64,000 nt of DNA, taken from contig CBDEGT010000002.1 in the NCBI GenBank assembly GCA_965237965.1, forward strand, positions 496,001 through 560,000, read 5' to 3'. The stretch is from UBA2988 sp965237965. GTDB lineage: Bacteria; Gemmatimonadota; Gemmatimonadetes; Longimicrobiales; Gaopeijiaceae. The notes beneath the pieces are model-generated. The model saw only the letters and a list, made by a program, of their open reading frames with translations, had not been told where the DNA came from and did not search any database. The translations under genes were made by a program, and so were the position numbers. Shown here one piece after another: positions 34,193 to 42,693 of this stretch. Each line of letters starts with the position of its first letter. The first letter of the stretch is position 1.

Positions 34193-35662
34193 TTAGGCCA
34201 CACCAAATCCTGGCCACGCTATGGTCATGATATACCCAAGTCCCAGAATCACCGTCATCGTAATTATCGCCAGCAGCGTACCCTTGACCATCATCACTCT
34301 GAGGTCCACTCCATATCCCGCTGCAATAGCGGTACTGGCGGAGGAGGACGGCATTACAAAGCCACAATTACCGATTGCCGCAACCATATATACGAACGGC
34401 ATCGGATTGATACCGATGCTCTGAAACGTACTGATAGTTATAGGCACGAGGATCGCGACCGCCGCTACGTGGCTCGTGATCTGCGTCATGATCATCGCGA
34501 TCACTGCGAAGATCGCGGCGGCGAGGAACCCTCCACCCTGGGCGTATGGGATCAGAAGATCAGCGACGTACCGAGCCGCGCCAGTCTGATTCAAGATTGT
34601 GCCGAGGGCGAAGCCACCGGCGAACAGGTAGAACAGGCCCCACATCATCCTTTCCTGTGCATACCGCCATTTCACCAGAGCTTGACCATCTTGACGGACG
34701 GCGAAGCACAGGATCCCGAACCCAAGGAACACGTACGCCGGTCTGAGGCCAGGTAGGATCGAAGCATATAGGGGCCGAGCGAAGGCCAGGACGGCGGCAA
34801 ATCCGAAGAGCCAGAGCCCCCACTTCTCCCCCCCGGTTGTGGGGCCCAGGGACCTCAACTCCTCCCTGAGTGCGGAGTGTTCCCAGACCGTACCCTTAGG
34901 GATCTCGAACGCCGTCATCAGAAACACGGCGGCAGCAAATAGGGTCGCGATCGTGAGTGGGAGCATGCGTGTCGCCCAGGTCGTGAAGTAGAATTCGCGC
35001 TGAGTTACGGTTTCCTCTACGAAGCCCATCGCCAAGAGGTTCATTGCACCCCCCAAGGGCGTGGCGAAGCCTCCTACGTTCACACCCCATGCAATCGCCA
35101 GTACCAACGCCGTTCCCACAGAACTGGTCCAGGGATCCTCAATGCCGACCTCGCGAAGCATCGCAATTACGATCGGGATCAAGATCGCGGCTACAATCGT
35201 ATTCGGAAGGACCGCAGTAAGGGCTACGGAGATGACGAGCCAGGCCAAGACCTGACGTCTCGGACTTGTGCCGATGAGTAGAGCGGATACAAGTCCGATT
35301 CTTCGGTCCAATCCCCATCGGCTCCAAACCGTAGTCAGGATATTCGCACCGATCAGTAGGATGATCAGTTCGGAGGCATAGGCCTCCAGAACTCCACTGA
35401 TAGGTGTGAAGTCCAGTGCCGCGACCACAACCAACGGCAAAAAACCTGTCACAGCGAGGTCCACCGGGCGCGCAAGCCACCACCACGCCATCCATATGAG
35501 CAGGCCGATAGCGCATTTCACGGGAAAGGCCATTACGCCGCCCGGGATGAGAAGCATGACCAGAAATGATAGCGGCCCGCCCACGAGATGTGGCCATTGC
35601 GGTCGGCCGCGTGGTGCTTCTATCGCTGGAGCGGCAGGAGTAGCAGCGGCCTCCACCTTCAT
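34193..35662 (-). CDS. SLC13/DASS-family anion transporter
   Basis: A 489-residue inner-membrane protein with about eleven hydrophobic helices. Family marks include LPLVVVAALDFTP, SELIILLIGANILTTV, TAVLPNTIVAAILIPIVIAM (first Ser/Asn-type binding loop), ITSHVAAVAILVPITI (second loop) and GFVMPSSSASTAIAAGYG. DASS proteins import di- or tricarboxylates, sulfate or related anions with sodium. ATG 35662 has GGGAG upstream. It is the first gene of a three-gene minus-strand cluster with the ThDP enzyme and the aldehyde dehydrogenase, so it probably brings in their substrate. Confidence 0.85.
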   Translation of the reverse strand: MKVEAAATPAAPAIEAPRGRPQWPHLVGGPLSFLVMLLIPGGVMAFPVKCAIGLLIWMAWWWLARPVDLAVTGFLPLVVVAALDFTPISGVLEAYASELIILLIGANILTTVWSRWGLDRRIGLVSALLIGTSPRRQVLAWLVISVALTAVLPNTIVAAILIPIVIAMLREVGIEDPWTSSVGTALVLAIAWGVNVGGFATPLGGAMNLLAMGFVEETVTQREFYFTTWATRMLPLTIATLFAAAVFLMTAFEIPKGTVWEHSALREELRSLGPTTGGEKWGLWLFGFAAVLAFARPLYASILPGLRPAYVFLGFGILCFAVRQDGQALVKWRYAQERMMWGLFYLFAGGFALGTILNQTGAARYVADLLIPYAQGGGFLAAAIFAVIAMIMTQITSHVAAVAILVPITISTFQSIGINPMPFVYMVAAIGNCGFVMPSSSASTAIAAGYGVDLRVMMVKGTLLAIITMTVILGLGYIMTIAWPGFGVA

Positions 35663-35711
35663 CCGAATCTCCCAGTGATGAGTGGTCTAGTAGACATCCT
35701 CGATATATCGA

Positions 35712-36062
35712 GAGGTCGGGTCAATAGGTGTGTAAACGGCTCAGGCAGCGACCTTTCGTTGACGATGTAGGACGGGCTTTCCGTCCTCGAACTTCCTGCC
35801 TTCGAACACATCCCTCAGCAGGTGGGGAGCGTTCAGCTTGCGGAACCTCTTCTCCGCCACCGTCAGCAGCTTCCAGATCAGGGCCGTGGCGCTGTCGACG
35901 CGCTTGAACCGCTTCGCCGCCGTGGTGCGCAGCCGGACCGAAGCGAACGGGCTCTCGATCACGTTGGTCGTGCGCAGGTGCTGCCAGTGCGCCTCCGGGA
36001 AGTCGTAGAACGTGACCATCCGCTCCCAGTCGTCCTCGAGCACCTCGACGGCCTTCGGATAC
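35712..36062 (-). mobile_element. IS256 fragment (C-terminal part and right end)
   Basis: Starts with the IS256 end GAGGTCGGGTCAATAGGTGT and encodes the last 108 residues of a Mutator transposase (YPKAVEVLEDDWERMVTFYDF, RTTNVIESPFASVRLRT, DVFEGRKFEDGKPVL). It is cut at 36062 by the end of an IS3 element. It resembles the subtype at 9065-12074 more than that at 5916. Confidence 0.85.
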
Positions 36063-36835
36063 TGACGTGCCCCCAGTGGCGGTACCACTTCCTATGTTAG
36101 ACCCAGAGCCACCGGCGGCCCCTGGAGCTGAGGCATCCTGAGGAACCAAGGCGAAGGTTTGATCGTCTCCGGGGCCGGGGGACGACCGCCGCAGGCGCTG
36201 TGGGGTCGGACGGTATTGTACAGTCTTCTCCACTGTTCTACGAGGACGACCGCCTCAGGCAGCGTGTAGAATATCTCGCCGTTCAGGAATTCGTCCCTTA
36301 GCTTGCCGTTGAAGCTCTCGTTGTAACCGTTCTCCCACGGACTACCGGGCTCGATGTAGAGCGTCTGCACACCTAGCCTGGCGAGCCACCGCCGCACGAG
36401 CTGGGCCGTGAACTCCGGACCGTTGTCCGAACGTAGATGCTGGGGTGGACCGTGACGAACGAAGAGATCTACCAGCACCTCGAGTACGTCATGCGCTCGA
36501 GTCCTCCGTCCTACCTTGATCGCCAGACATTGTCTCGTGTACTCGTCGAGCACTGTGAGCAGCTTCAGGGCTCGTCCGTCCGCGGTCCGTGTGCTCACGA
36601 AGTCATACGACCAGACATGGTTATCGTGCAGCGGCCTGAGCCGGATACAGGAGCCGTCGTTCAGCCACAAGCGACCCCGCTTGGGTTGGCGTTTGGGCAC
36701 TTTCAGGCCCTCTCGACGCCAGATCCGCTCCACCCGCTTGTGGTTCACGGACCAACCCTCGATGCGCAGCAGGTTCGTCACCTGCCGGTATCCGTAGCGA
36801 CCGAAACGGCTCGCCAGCCGCACCACGTCTTCTAG

Positions 36836-38037
36836 GGAAGCTCTGAGCAAGGCCCTTCTGGGGGCGGTGCGAGACGGAGGGAGCCGGTTTCAGCGGTCTT
36901 GGGGGCGATGACGGGCTGAAAACGCGCCCAACCGGCATGTTCTGGCCGATGATCCCCTCGTTGCGCCCCGCGTGGGCGGATGTTTCCCGCGCCGGCCGCT
37001 CACGCCGTCGAATAGCGGCCCGCCACAAGCAGGTTCGCGAAGCCCAGGAGCAGCGCGATCCGTTCCATGTTCTTGGCCAGCCCGCGGTAGCGAACCTTCC
37101 GGTAACCGAAGCGGCGCTTCACATACAGGAACGGGTGCTCCACCTTTGCCCGCACCGAGGCCTTGTCCCGCTCGCGCAGCCACCGCGCCCCGCCCTGCTC
37201 CAGGAGCCGCCGCCGCCCCGGTCTCATCGCCACATGCCACTGCACCGGACGGCCTCCCGTGTCCACCCACTTCTCGATCCCCCGGTAGCCCGCGTCCGCC
37301 CACACCTCCTCCTCGCCGCCGTGAAGCAACGCCCCCGCCTCCCGAAGATCGTGCGTGTTCGCCGGCGTCGCCCGCACGCCATGCACCAGTCCCGTCTCCG
37401 CGTCCACCCCGATGTGCGCCTTCATCCCGAAGTGCCACTCGTTGCCCTTCCTCGTCTGATGCATCTCCGGATCCCGCGCCCCCTCCCGGTTCTTCGTCGA
37501 TGACGGCGCCGCGATGATGCTCGCGTCCACAATCGTCCCCGCCCGCACCCGGTAGCCCCGCTCCGCCAGGTGCGCGTTGATCTCCTCGAACAAACCACGC
37601 CCCAGCCTGTGCCGCTCCAGCAGGTGCCGAAAGTTCAGAATCGTCGTCTCGTCCGGCAGCGGACCCGTCAAACGCAGCCCCGCGAACCGCCGCACCGACT
37701 CGATCTCGTACAGCATGTCCTCCATCCCCGGGTCGCTCAGGTTGTAGAACAGCTGCACGCAGTGAATCCTCAGCATCGCCGCCAACGGGTACGGCTGCCG
37801 CCCCCGCCCCGCCTTCGGATACAACGGCCGAATCCGCGCCTCCAGACGCTCCCACGGAATCAGCGCCTCCATCCGCTCCAGAAACAGCTCCCGCCGCGTC
37901 CGCCGCTTCTTCCCCTCGTACTCCACATCCGCGAACGTCACCTGCTCCATCGTCCGCCTCCCCGATCGTCCCGCTCAGCCCTTGAACTCCCGCCCCGTAA
38001 ATCTAATGTCCCAGGGACCGACTTATTCAGAGTATTC
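36836..38037 (-). mobile_element. IS5-family insertion sequence, 1202 bp, copy 1
   Basis: Terminal repeats GGAAGCTCTGAGCAAG and, as complement, GAATACTCTGAATAAG. Flanked by CTAG at 36832-36835 and 38038-38041. Nearly identical to the tandem copies at 43734 and 44940; one silent base change in the transposase (ATT for ATC, in the codon before VDAS) was noticed. Confidence 0.92.
37000..37950 (-). CDS. IS5-family transposase, copy 1
   Basis: A 316-residue DDE transposase of the IS5/IS1031-like group. N-terminal DUF772 domain (RGRQPYPLAAMLRIHCVQLFYNL), then TGPLPDETTILNFRHLLERH, GTIVDASIIAAPSSTKN (first Asp), WHFGMKAHIGVDAETGLVHG, VWADAGYRGIEKW (second Asp), KVEHPFLYVKRRFGYRKVRYRGLAKN (catalytic Glu) and a typical NLLVAGRY end. 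Complete and apparently intact. Confidence 0.92.
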   Translation of the reverse strand: MEQVTFADVEYEGKKRRTRRELFLERMEALIPWERLEARIRPLYPKAGRGRQPYPLAAMLRIHCVQLFYNLSDPGMEDMLYEIESVRRFAGLRLTGPLPDETTILNFRHLLERHRLGRGLFEEINAHLAERGYRVRAGTIVDASIIAAPSSTKNREGARDPEMHQTRKGNEWHFGMKAHIGVDAETGLVHGVRATPANTHDLREAGALLHGGEEEVWADAGYRGIEKWVDTGGRPVQWHVAMRPGRRRLLEQGGARWLRERDKASVRAKVEHPFLYVKRRFGYRKVRYRGLAKNMERIALLLGFANLLVAGRYSTA

Positions 38038-38181
38038 CTAGGAGCGCTGCCTCGTCGGAACGCACCTTCCTGATCCGGCGTTGCGTCGTCCGTGGCTGGC
38101 CCAGCACCCGGCACGCGCGCCTCTCTCCCACCCCGAGCCGCTGACGTGCATGCACCACACACCTCCGTCGGCGCTCGGGGC

Positions 38182-38460
38182 TCAGAAGTTTCCCTTGGCC
38201 GCTTCCTCCAGGATCAGCTTGTCCACCGTCAGGTTCGCCACCGCCCGCTTCAGGTGTGCGTTCTCTCGCTCCAGTTCCTTGAACTTGCGCGCCTGATCCA
38301 CCCCCATTCCCCCAAATTCCTTCCGCCACCGGTAGTACGTCTGCTCGCTGATCCCGAGCTCACGGCTCACCATCGCTGCCGTCTTCCCCCTCGCCAGCCC
38401 AACTTCAGCCTCTCTCAGTGCCGTAATGATCTGCTCCGGCGTGTGCCGTCTCCTCCCCAT
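38182..38460 (-). CDS. IS3 orfA
   Basis: A 92-residue HTH protein: RRRHTPEQIITALREAEVGLARG, then SEQTYYRWRKEFGG and a leucine-zipper region (ARKFKELERENAHLKRAVANL). Typical of IS407-group orfA. The matching orfB is disrupted by an IS5, so no full OrfAB can be made from this copy. Confidence 0.85.
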   Translation of the reverse strand: MGRRRHTPEQIITALREAEVGLARGKTAAMVSRELGISEQTYYRWRKEFGGMGVDQARKFKELERENAHLKRAVANLTVDKLILEEAAKGNF

Positions 38461-38782
38461 TGCTGACCTCCCTGTAGCTGCGACCAGATGCCCGATCCTA
38501 ACATCCGCACTGGTCTCGTTTCAGGGGGTCACGTCATGAGCGCTCGGTCGTAAAGCCTTAGGCCGGAAGGGGGGGCTAGAGCAGCCTCATAGCCCATTAG
38601 GCACTTTCGGGCGCAGTTTCATCTCTGCATCAATGGCGACCTCCCCCGGCTCACCAGGTGCCAAATGGCGCGACGGATAGAGGACTCCCCCAAAGCATTC
38701 GCGGTCTTGCGTCCACGCTCGTACAGCTCAGAGACGCCCGTGGCGTGACTCGGCGAGAGCCTCTCGCGAACAAACACCACTG

Positions 38783-39948
38783 GAGGTTGGGTCAATAGGT
38801 GTGTAAACGTATCAGGCGGCATTCTTCCGCTGTTGGGTTGAGACGGGCTTTCCGTCTTCGAACTTCCTTCCTTCAAACACGTCCTTGAGGAGGTGAGGAG
38901 CGTCGAGCCTTCGGAAGCGCTTCTCGGCCACCAAGAGCAACTTCCAGATCAGCGCCGTAGCGCTCTCGACCCGCTTGAATCGCTTCGCCGCCGTCGTCCT
39001 GAGCCGTACCGCAGCGAACGGGCTCTCGACCGCGGCAGCCGGTCCAGCACGTTCCTCATCTTGTGGTTCCAGCACCGTTGCTCGCCCGCCTCAGGCCATA
39101 CCTGCCGTACTGCGCCCCAGATCGCCGCGTTACCGTCCGCCATCAGAAGCCGGGGCGCCTCGATGCCGCGTGCCTTCAGATCCCGCAACACCTCCGACCA
39201 GGACTCGACCGACTCTCGGTAGCCCGATCTCAGGGCCAACACTTCCTTCGTCCCGTCTCGCATCGCGCCCAGAACCACCAGCAGTGCTGCCTTGTCCCGC
39301 TCGAGCCCCGCCTTCACGTAGATCCCGTCCGCCCAGACGTAGACGACCTCACGGTCGGCCAGCGAGCGCTTCGACCATTCCTCGAATTCCGCCGTCCATC
39401 CCGCCCGCAGCCGCCGAATCGAAGACTTCGACAACGGGGCCCCCTCGCCCAGCAGGCCCCGCATCGCCAGCTCGAAGTCTCCCTCCGCCAGCCCGTGCAG
39501 ATACAGCTCCGGAAGCAGAGCACCCAGCTCCTTCGTCCGTCGTGCGAACAACGGCAACACCCGACTCTCGAACCGCTCCTCGACGCCCCGAACCCGAGGG
39601 CGTCGGAGCATGATCGTGCCCGAGCTCATCGCCAACCGCCTCGGCTTGCCATATCCGTTGCGGTAGCCCTCGGCCGAGTCCACCGTACTCCTGCGCTCTG
39701 ACTTCTCCCGGCCTAACAACTCCGTGACTTCCTCCTCCATGATCTGTTGGATGAACTCCTGCGCCTTCTCCCTAACCATCCCCTCGAGCGTCTCCCACAT
39801 CGGCCTGCTGGACGCACCCTGGGGTCCCGCGATATCCTCTCTCATGAGGCGACGTTCCTTTCCCCGGGCTGTCACCCGGGCTCGCTGGTTTAAATCTCAG
39901 CGGAAAGGTACGTCGCCTCTCTTTTTACACACCTTTTGATCCTACCTC
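38783..39948 (-). mobile_element. IS256-family element with 211-bp internal deletion, 8-bp target duplication
   Basis: Both ends match the intact copy at 5916-7292, and CACCACTG flanks it on both sides (38775-38782, 39949-39956). Compared with the intact copy, bases equivalent to 6165-6375 are missing at the junction 39031/39032. The rest looks identical. The leader hairpin upstream of the transposase start is retained. The flank to its left, 38537-38782, shows no recognisable gene. Confidence 0.9.
38812..39845 (-). pseudogene. IS256 transposase with internal deletion and frameshift
   Basis: Same start (MREDIAGPQG) and same first ~290 residues as the intact transposase at 5945-7189. The 211-base deletion after VLDRLP removes the last part of the core up to RTTNV and shifts the frame, giving a short wrong tail. 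The original C-terminus (SPFAAVRLRTTAAKRFKRV onward) remains out of frame. The last catalytic Glu is lost from the product. Confidence 0.88.
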
Positions 39949-40102
39949 CACCACTGCTCGCTCCCTGTCTGACATCGCTAACGACCTCCCAGTGCTTCGG
40001 GTCTTCTTCGGTAAGCTACAGCTAGCCAGCCGCTGACGCCAGCTATTGGGCTGCTCGGTAAGGACCTGAGGCCGTGCAGCGGGGAAGGAAGGGTGTTCCG
40101 GC

Positions 40103-40500
40103 TCACAGGACTCGTAATTCCACTTTACCGCTTTCCGTGCGTTCGCTGGCACCCTTCACCATGCGAAACGTCAGGGCGTCTAGTTCACCCCTGGGCCACC
40201 CGAGTTCTGCCGCCACCCTGTCTGTCGTCATCCTCTCAGCCCACAGCGCTGTAAACGCCTTCTGTAGCACCTGTGAGCCTTCACGCGGAATACCGTCGGG
40301 CTCCCTCTTCCGGTAGCCAAGACCCTGTACCTCAATACAGACCTGTCGGTAGCGCCACTCCGACAGTAGGCCGGTGTCGTGCATTCGCCTTGCCAAGGCT
40401 AACACCGAAACCCCCCATCGTTTCTTGGCAGTAATGAGCCAACGCGAGGGGCTCTCCGGCAGAGAGCCCCTCGCGAATCGTCGGTGACGCCCCCCGGTGA
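40103..40500 (-). pseudogene. ImmA/IrrE-like protease, C-terminal remnant
   Basis: The minus-strand frame reads KKRWGVSVLALARRMHDTGLL, then YRQVCIEVQGLGYRKREPDGIPREGSQVLQKAFTAL and TTDRVAAELGWPRGELDALTF. This is the well-known C-terminal part of ImmA/IrrE-type (DUF955) regulators and toxin-associated proteins. The HExxH protease core is missing. The frame stays open upstream into HRRFARGSLPESPSRW without a start codon and then meets the end of the next gene. Likely a relic of a toxin-antitoxin or phage-derived regulator. Confidence 0.6.
40443..40475 (-). terminator. Strong hairpin after the EF-hand gene
   Basis: A perfect 14-base stem, CGCGAGGGGCTCTC with its complement GAGAGCCCCTCGCG, and a 5-base loop. 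It lies 49 bases beyond the stop codon of the gene at 40524-41174. No T-run follows, and it overlaps the ImmA-like remnant. Likely a transcription end or RNA stability structure. Confidence 0.5.
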
Positions 40501-40523
40501 ACCACAGGCGGCCTGACTCACCC

Positions 40524-41174
40524 CTATCTGCCGATGCTCCCCAGCATGAGGTTCATGTGCTGCTGTACCGTGTCGAGACCGCCCTCTCCCTCCTGCCAAC
40601 CCACACGGCCGTCGGCGTTGGCGTCGACGCCAGCGAGTAGCTGCGAGACCTTCTCGTTGAGCTCTTCGAACAAGGGCCTCGCCTCCTCAGCGGCACCGGC
40701 TGCCTGGACCTGTTTGGCCAGCGCCGCTATCTCCTCTGCTCGCTTGGCGGTGTTGCGCGACGACGTGGCGACGTGGACGGAATGCGTGATGACGCCCTGC
40801 GGAGCGCCCTCGACCTTGGCCGCCATCTCGATGTGGGCCGCCACGTTCTCAGCCGCCTTCTTCACCCCGTAGCCCGAACCCGGCCCCTGCTCGATTTGAG
40901 AAGGATCCACCGCATGAAGCACATGCCCGCCGTGTCGCTTCATCCCCTCCAAGCTGGCGAGGTCCCGCATTCCAAACCCGGCGTGCTGTGCCGCCGTCTG
41001 GGCATCGGCGATCGCCACCGGCAGGAAGCCCTGCTGATCGGGCGTATCCCGGAACGACGTTGTCACGTGCCCGATGTGGGGGTTCTCGGCAGGAGCAGCC
41101 ACCTGGGCCGTCAGGCTGCCGGCGCCCACCAGGGCCGCCAGCGGTAGCGTCACTGTGATGACTTGAGCACGCAT
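40524..41174 (-). CDS. Secreted protein with EF-hand motif, unknown function
   Basis: A 216-residue protein. The ATG at 41174 follows CAGGAGGTGGACCC and opens a signal peptide (VITVTLPLAALVGAGSLTAQ). The mature part contains many His and Ala residues (FGMRDLASLEGMKRHGGHVLHAVDP, AAHIEMAAKVEGAPQGVITHSVHVATSSRNT). Near the end there is a canonical calcium-binding EF-hand loop, DANADGRVGWQE, with Asp/Asn/Asp/Gly/Glu at the right positions. No enzyme motif was recognised. It may be a periplasmic calcium-responsive protein. A strong hairpin follows. Confidence 0.7.
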   Translation of the reverse strand: MRAQVITVTLPLAALVGAGSLTAQVAAPAENPHIGHVTTSFRDTPDQQGFLPVAIADAQTAAQHAGFGMRDLASLEGMKRHGGHVLHAVDPSQIEQGPGSGYGVKKAAENVAAHIEMAAKVEGAPQGVITHSVHVATSSRNTAKRAEEIAALAKQVQAAGAAEEARPLFEELNEKVSQLLAGVDANADGRVGWQEGEGGLDTVQQHMNLMLGSIGR

Positions 41175-41372
41175 GGGTCCACCTCCTGTTGGTTGACCGG
41201 AAAGCCAGAGGGCTCTCCCTTTCGCCCGCCTAGTCAACTCTACGTGGGACGCGTAACCAGTGCCGCGCGGCCGACAGGCGGGGGACACCACGGTATCCCC
41301 GCCCTCGGGGAACCGTCAAGCAGACGGCCGGCGGCCGTGATGGGGTAGAGGGGCACCATGAGAGGGCCGTAT

Positions 41373-41680
41373 TCAGGCGCCCCTGGGGTGAATCATGAGT
41401 TCCGGCACGAGCCGCTTCAGCTCCTCGAAGAAGTTCTGGACGAGGATCAGCTTGGTATCGGCACCCGTAAGGGCGGATGAAGCGTCCATCGTCTGGCGTC
41501 ACGTCGTAATGTTGGTGATTTACGAAGCTCCGAAACTCCGTCGCCGGGAACAGCACCTCCGGCTGCCCCGGTGCGAACGTCAGCTCCGTCTGGACCTGCA
41601 CCGCGACCATCTCGCCCAGCCGTTGCGGTAGAACAGCTCCCGCCCGCTATGGGACCACAATGGTGCGAGCGGGTTGAGCG
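41373..41680 (-). pseudogene. C-terminal remnant of Ser/Thr kinase-WD40 (PD40) protein
   Basis: Three short stretches in shifting frames match the end of Gemmatimonadota/Acidobacteria-type kinase-PD40 proteins: APLWSHSGRELFYRNG, then MVAVQVQTELTFAPGQPEVLFPATEF and YDVTPDDGRFI, then LILVQNFFEELKRLVPE before the stop at 41373. At least two frameshifts are present. The N-terminus of such a kinase lies at 42544-42693, on the other side of the SPFH gene. Confidence 0.7.
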
Positions 41681-41681
41681 A

Positions 41682-42491
41682 TCACGGAATCGGCCTCATC
41701 AGGGGGATTCCGCCCTCGGACGGTGAGATGATGAGGTTGTTTTCACCCTCTGCTGCGGCCTTGAGCGCCTGGAGACCCTCGTAGGCCAAGTAGGCTCGCC
41801 CAGTCGCTCCGACGAGAGACTCGGCGATGACCCTCTGGGCGTCCCGGATGCCTTCGGCCTCCGCACGACGCTGGTTCGCCTGCTCTGTCACGATGGCCGT
41901 TTGATACTCCTCTGCAGCAACCTGCTGCTCGCGCGCCAGCTTCGCTTCCACCGCAATCCGGATCGCCTCTGGAGGATCGATACCTCGTAGGAAGAAGTCC
42001 GTCATCACGACCCCCCGCTGAGTGAGCTGGTCCTCCATCAACTCCCGGATACGTGGCGCGAGCCCTGCGCGCTGCTCACTCAGTATGCCCGTTGCAGTCA
42101 CCTCAGCGACCGCGTCGCGGACGGCGCTGCGGAATGTGTTGTACACGAGCGCCTCCACCTCCCTCGGCTCACCGATCTGGACGTAAAGGTCGCGAACGCG
42201 CGTGGGATCGAGGCGCCACCGGAAAGCTGCGTCCACATTGATCCGCAGCTGGTCGGCCGTCAGCACGTCGAGAACGTCTGAAGCATCGCCGCGCGGGTAC
42301 TGGAGCTCGCGAAGATCGAACACAGTCCAGTTCCGCAGGACGGCATGGTAGAGGCCCTGTCCGTAGGTGCTCTCGGACACGGCTCCGGTGACGGCGTTCA
42401 TCTTGACCGCCGTCTCGTATGTGTCCACGCGTGTACAACCACCTAGCACGAACACCGCCGTGAACAACAGGACAATGCGAGGTCTGGGCAT
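41682..42491 (-). CDS. SPFH/prohibitin-domain lipoprotein
   Basis: A 269-residue protein with a lipoprotein signal (IVLLFTAVFVLGGCTRVD), then a band-7/SPFH domain: VLTADQLRINVDAAFRWRLDP, VYNTFRSAVRDAVAEVTATGIL, MEDQLTQRGVVMTDFFLRGIDPPEAIRIAVEAKLAREQQ, followed by a coiled-coil-prone helix (VTEQANQRRAEAEGIRDAQ). SPFH proteins form ring-like scaffolds at membranes; a lipid-anchored version would face the periplasm. It lies exactly between the two ends of a destroyed kinase gene. Confidence 0.8.
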   Translation of the reverse strand: MPRPRIVLLFTAVFVLGGCTRVDTYETAVKMNAVTGAVSESTYGQGLYHAVLRNWTVFDLRELQYPRGDASDVLDVLTADQLRINVDAAFRWRLDPTRVRDLYVQIGEPREVEALVYNTFRSAVRDAVAEVTATGILSEQRAGLAPRIRELMEDQLTQRGVVMTDFFLRGIDPPEAIRIAVEAKLAREQQVAAEEYQTAIVTEQANQRRAEAEGIRDAQRVIAESLVGATGRAYLAYEGLQALKAAAEGENNLIISPSEGGIPLMRPIP

Positions 42492-42543
42492 CAGGATCTC
42501 TTCGGTCGTAGGGTGCAGGTCCGGCCTCCACTATAACGCATCG

Positions 42544-42693
42544 CTACGGCGCTGCAGCAATACCGGGTGCTTCGGCGGGCTGCAGGAGATCGTCGGCCAG
42601 GTAGACCGTCGCCATCCCGCCCTCGCCGAGCTGGCGCTCGATGCGGTAGCGACCCTCGAGAGCCGCGTTCAGGCGGGTGACGGGATCGGTCAT
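42544..42693 (-). pseudogene. N-terminal remnant of a Ser/Thr protein kinase
   Basis: Starts at ATG 42693 and reads MTDPVTRLNAALEGRYRIE, then RQLGEGGMATVYLADD. This is the standard start of bacterial Hanks-type kinases, including the glycine-rich loop (GEGGMATVY). After the second strand the homology ends; the ATP-binding Lys strand (ALKVL) is absent and the frame stops at 42544. With 41373-41680 it marks the two ends of a former kinase gene of about 2.5 kb. Confidence 0.75.

Larger units (their letters stand above)
36092..38200 (-). pseudogene. IS3 orfB transposase, split by IS5
   Basis: The C-terminal part (36092-36835) has VWSYDFVSTRTADGRALKLL, HLRSDNGPEFTAQ and SPWENGYNESFNGKLRDEFL, the full DDE core. 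The N-terminal part lies beyond the IS5 (from 38038), with RRACRVLGQPRTTQRRIRKV. Joining across one CTAG restores DEAALLEDVVRLASRFGRYGY in frame. The upper boundary is approximate. Inactive as it stands. Confidence 0.8.
36063..38536 (-). mobile_element. IS3-family element interrupted by IS5
   Basis: Ends TGACGTGCCCCCAGTGG at 36063 and, as complement, TGACGTGACCCCCTGAA from 38536. Taking out the nested 1202-base IS5 and one CTAG leaves about 1.27 kb. It encodes orfA and a split orfB. It inserted in, or recombined with, the IS256 fragment to its left; no direct duplication was found. Confidence 0.82.

Noticed and set aside
38537..38782. Possible gene fragment between the IS3 end and the deleted IS256
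   Set aside because: A short minus frame (VVFVRERLSPSHATGVSELY...) is open but matches nothing I recognise and has no start signal.
35712..39948. Composite transposon bounded by two IS256 ends
   Set aside because: The two IS256 pieces are of different subtypes, one is a fragment, and nothing but another IS lies between them; the right copy has its own target duplication.
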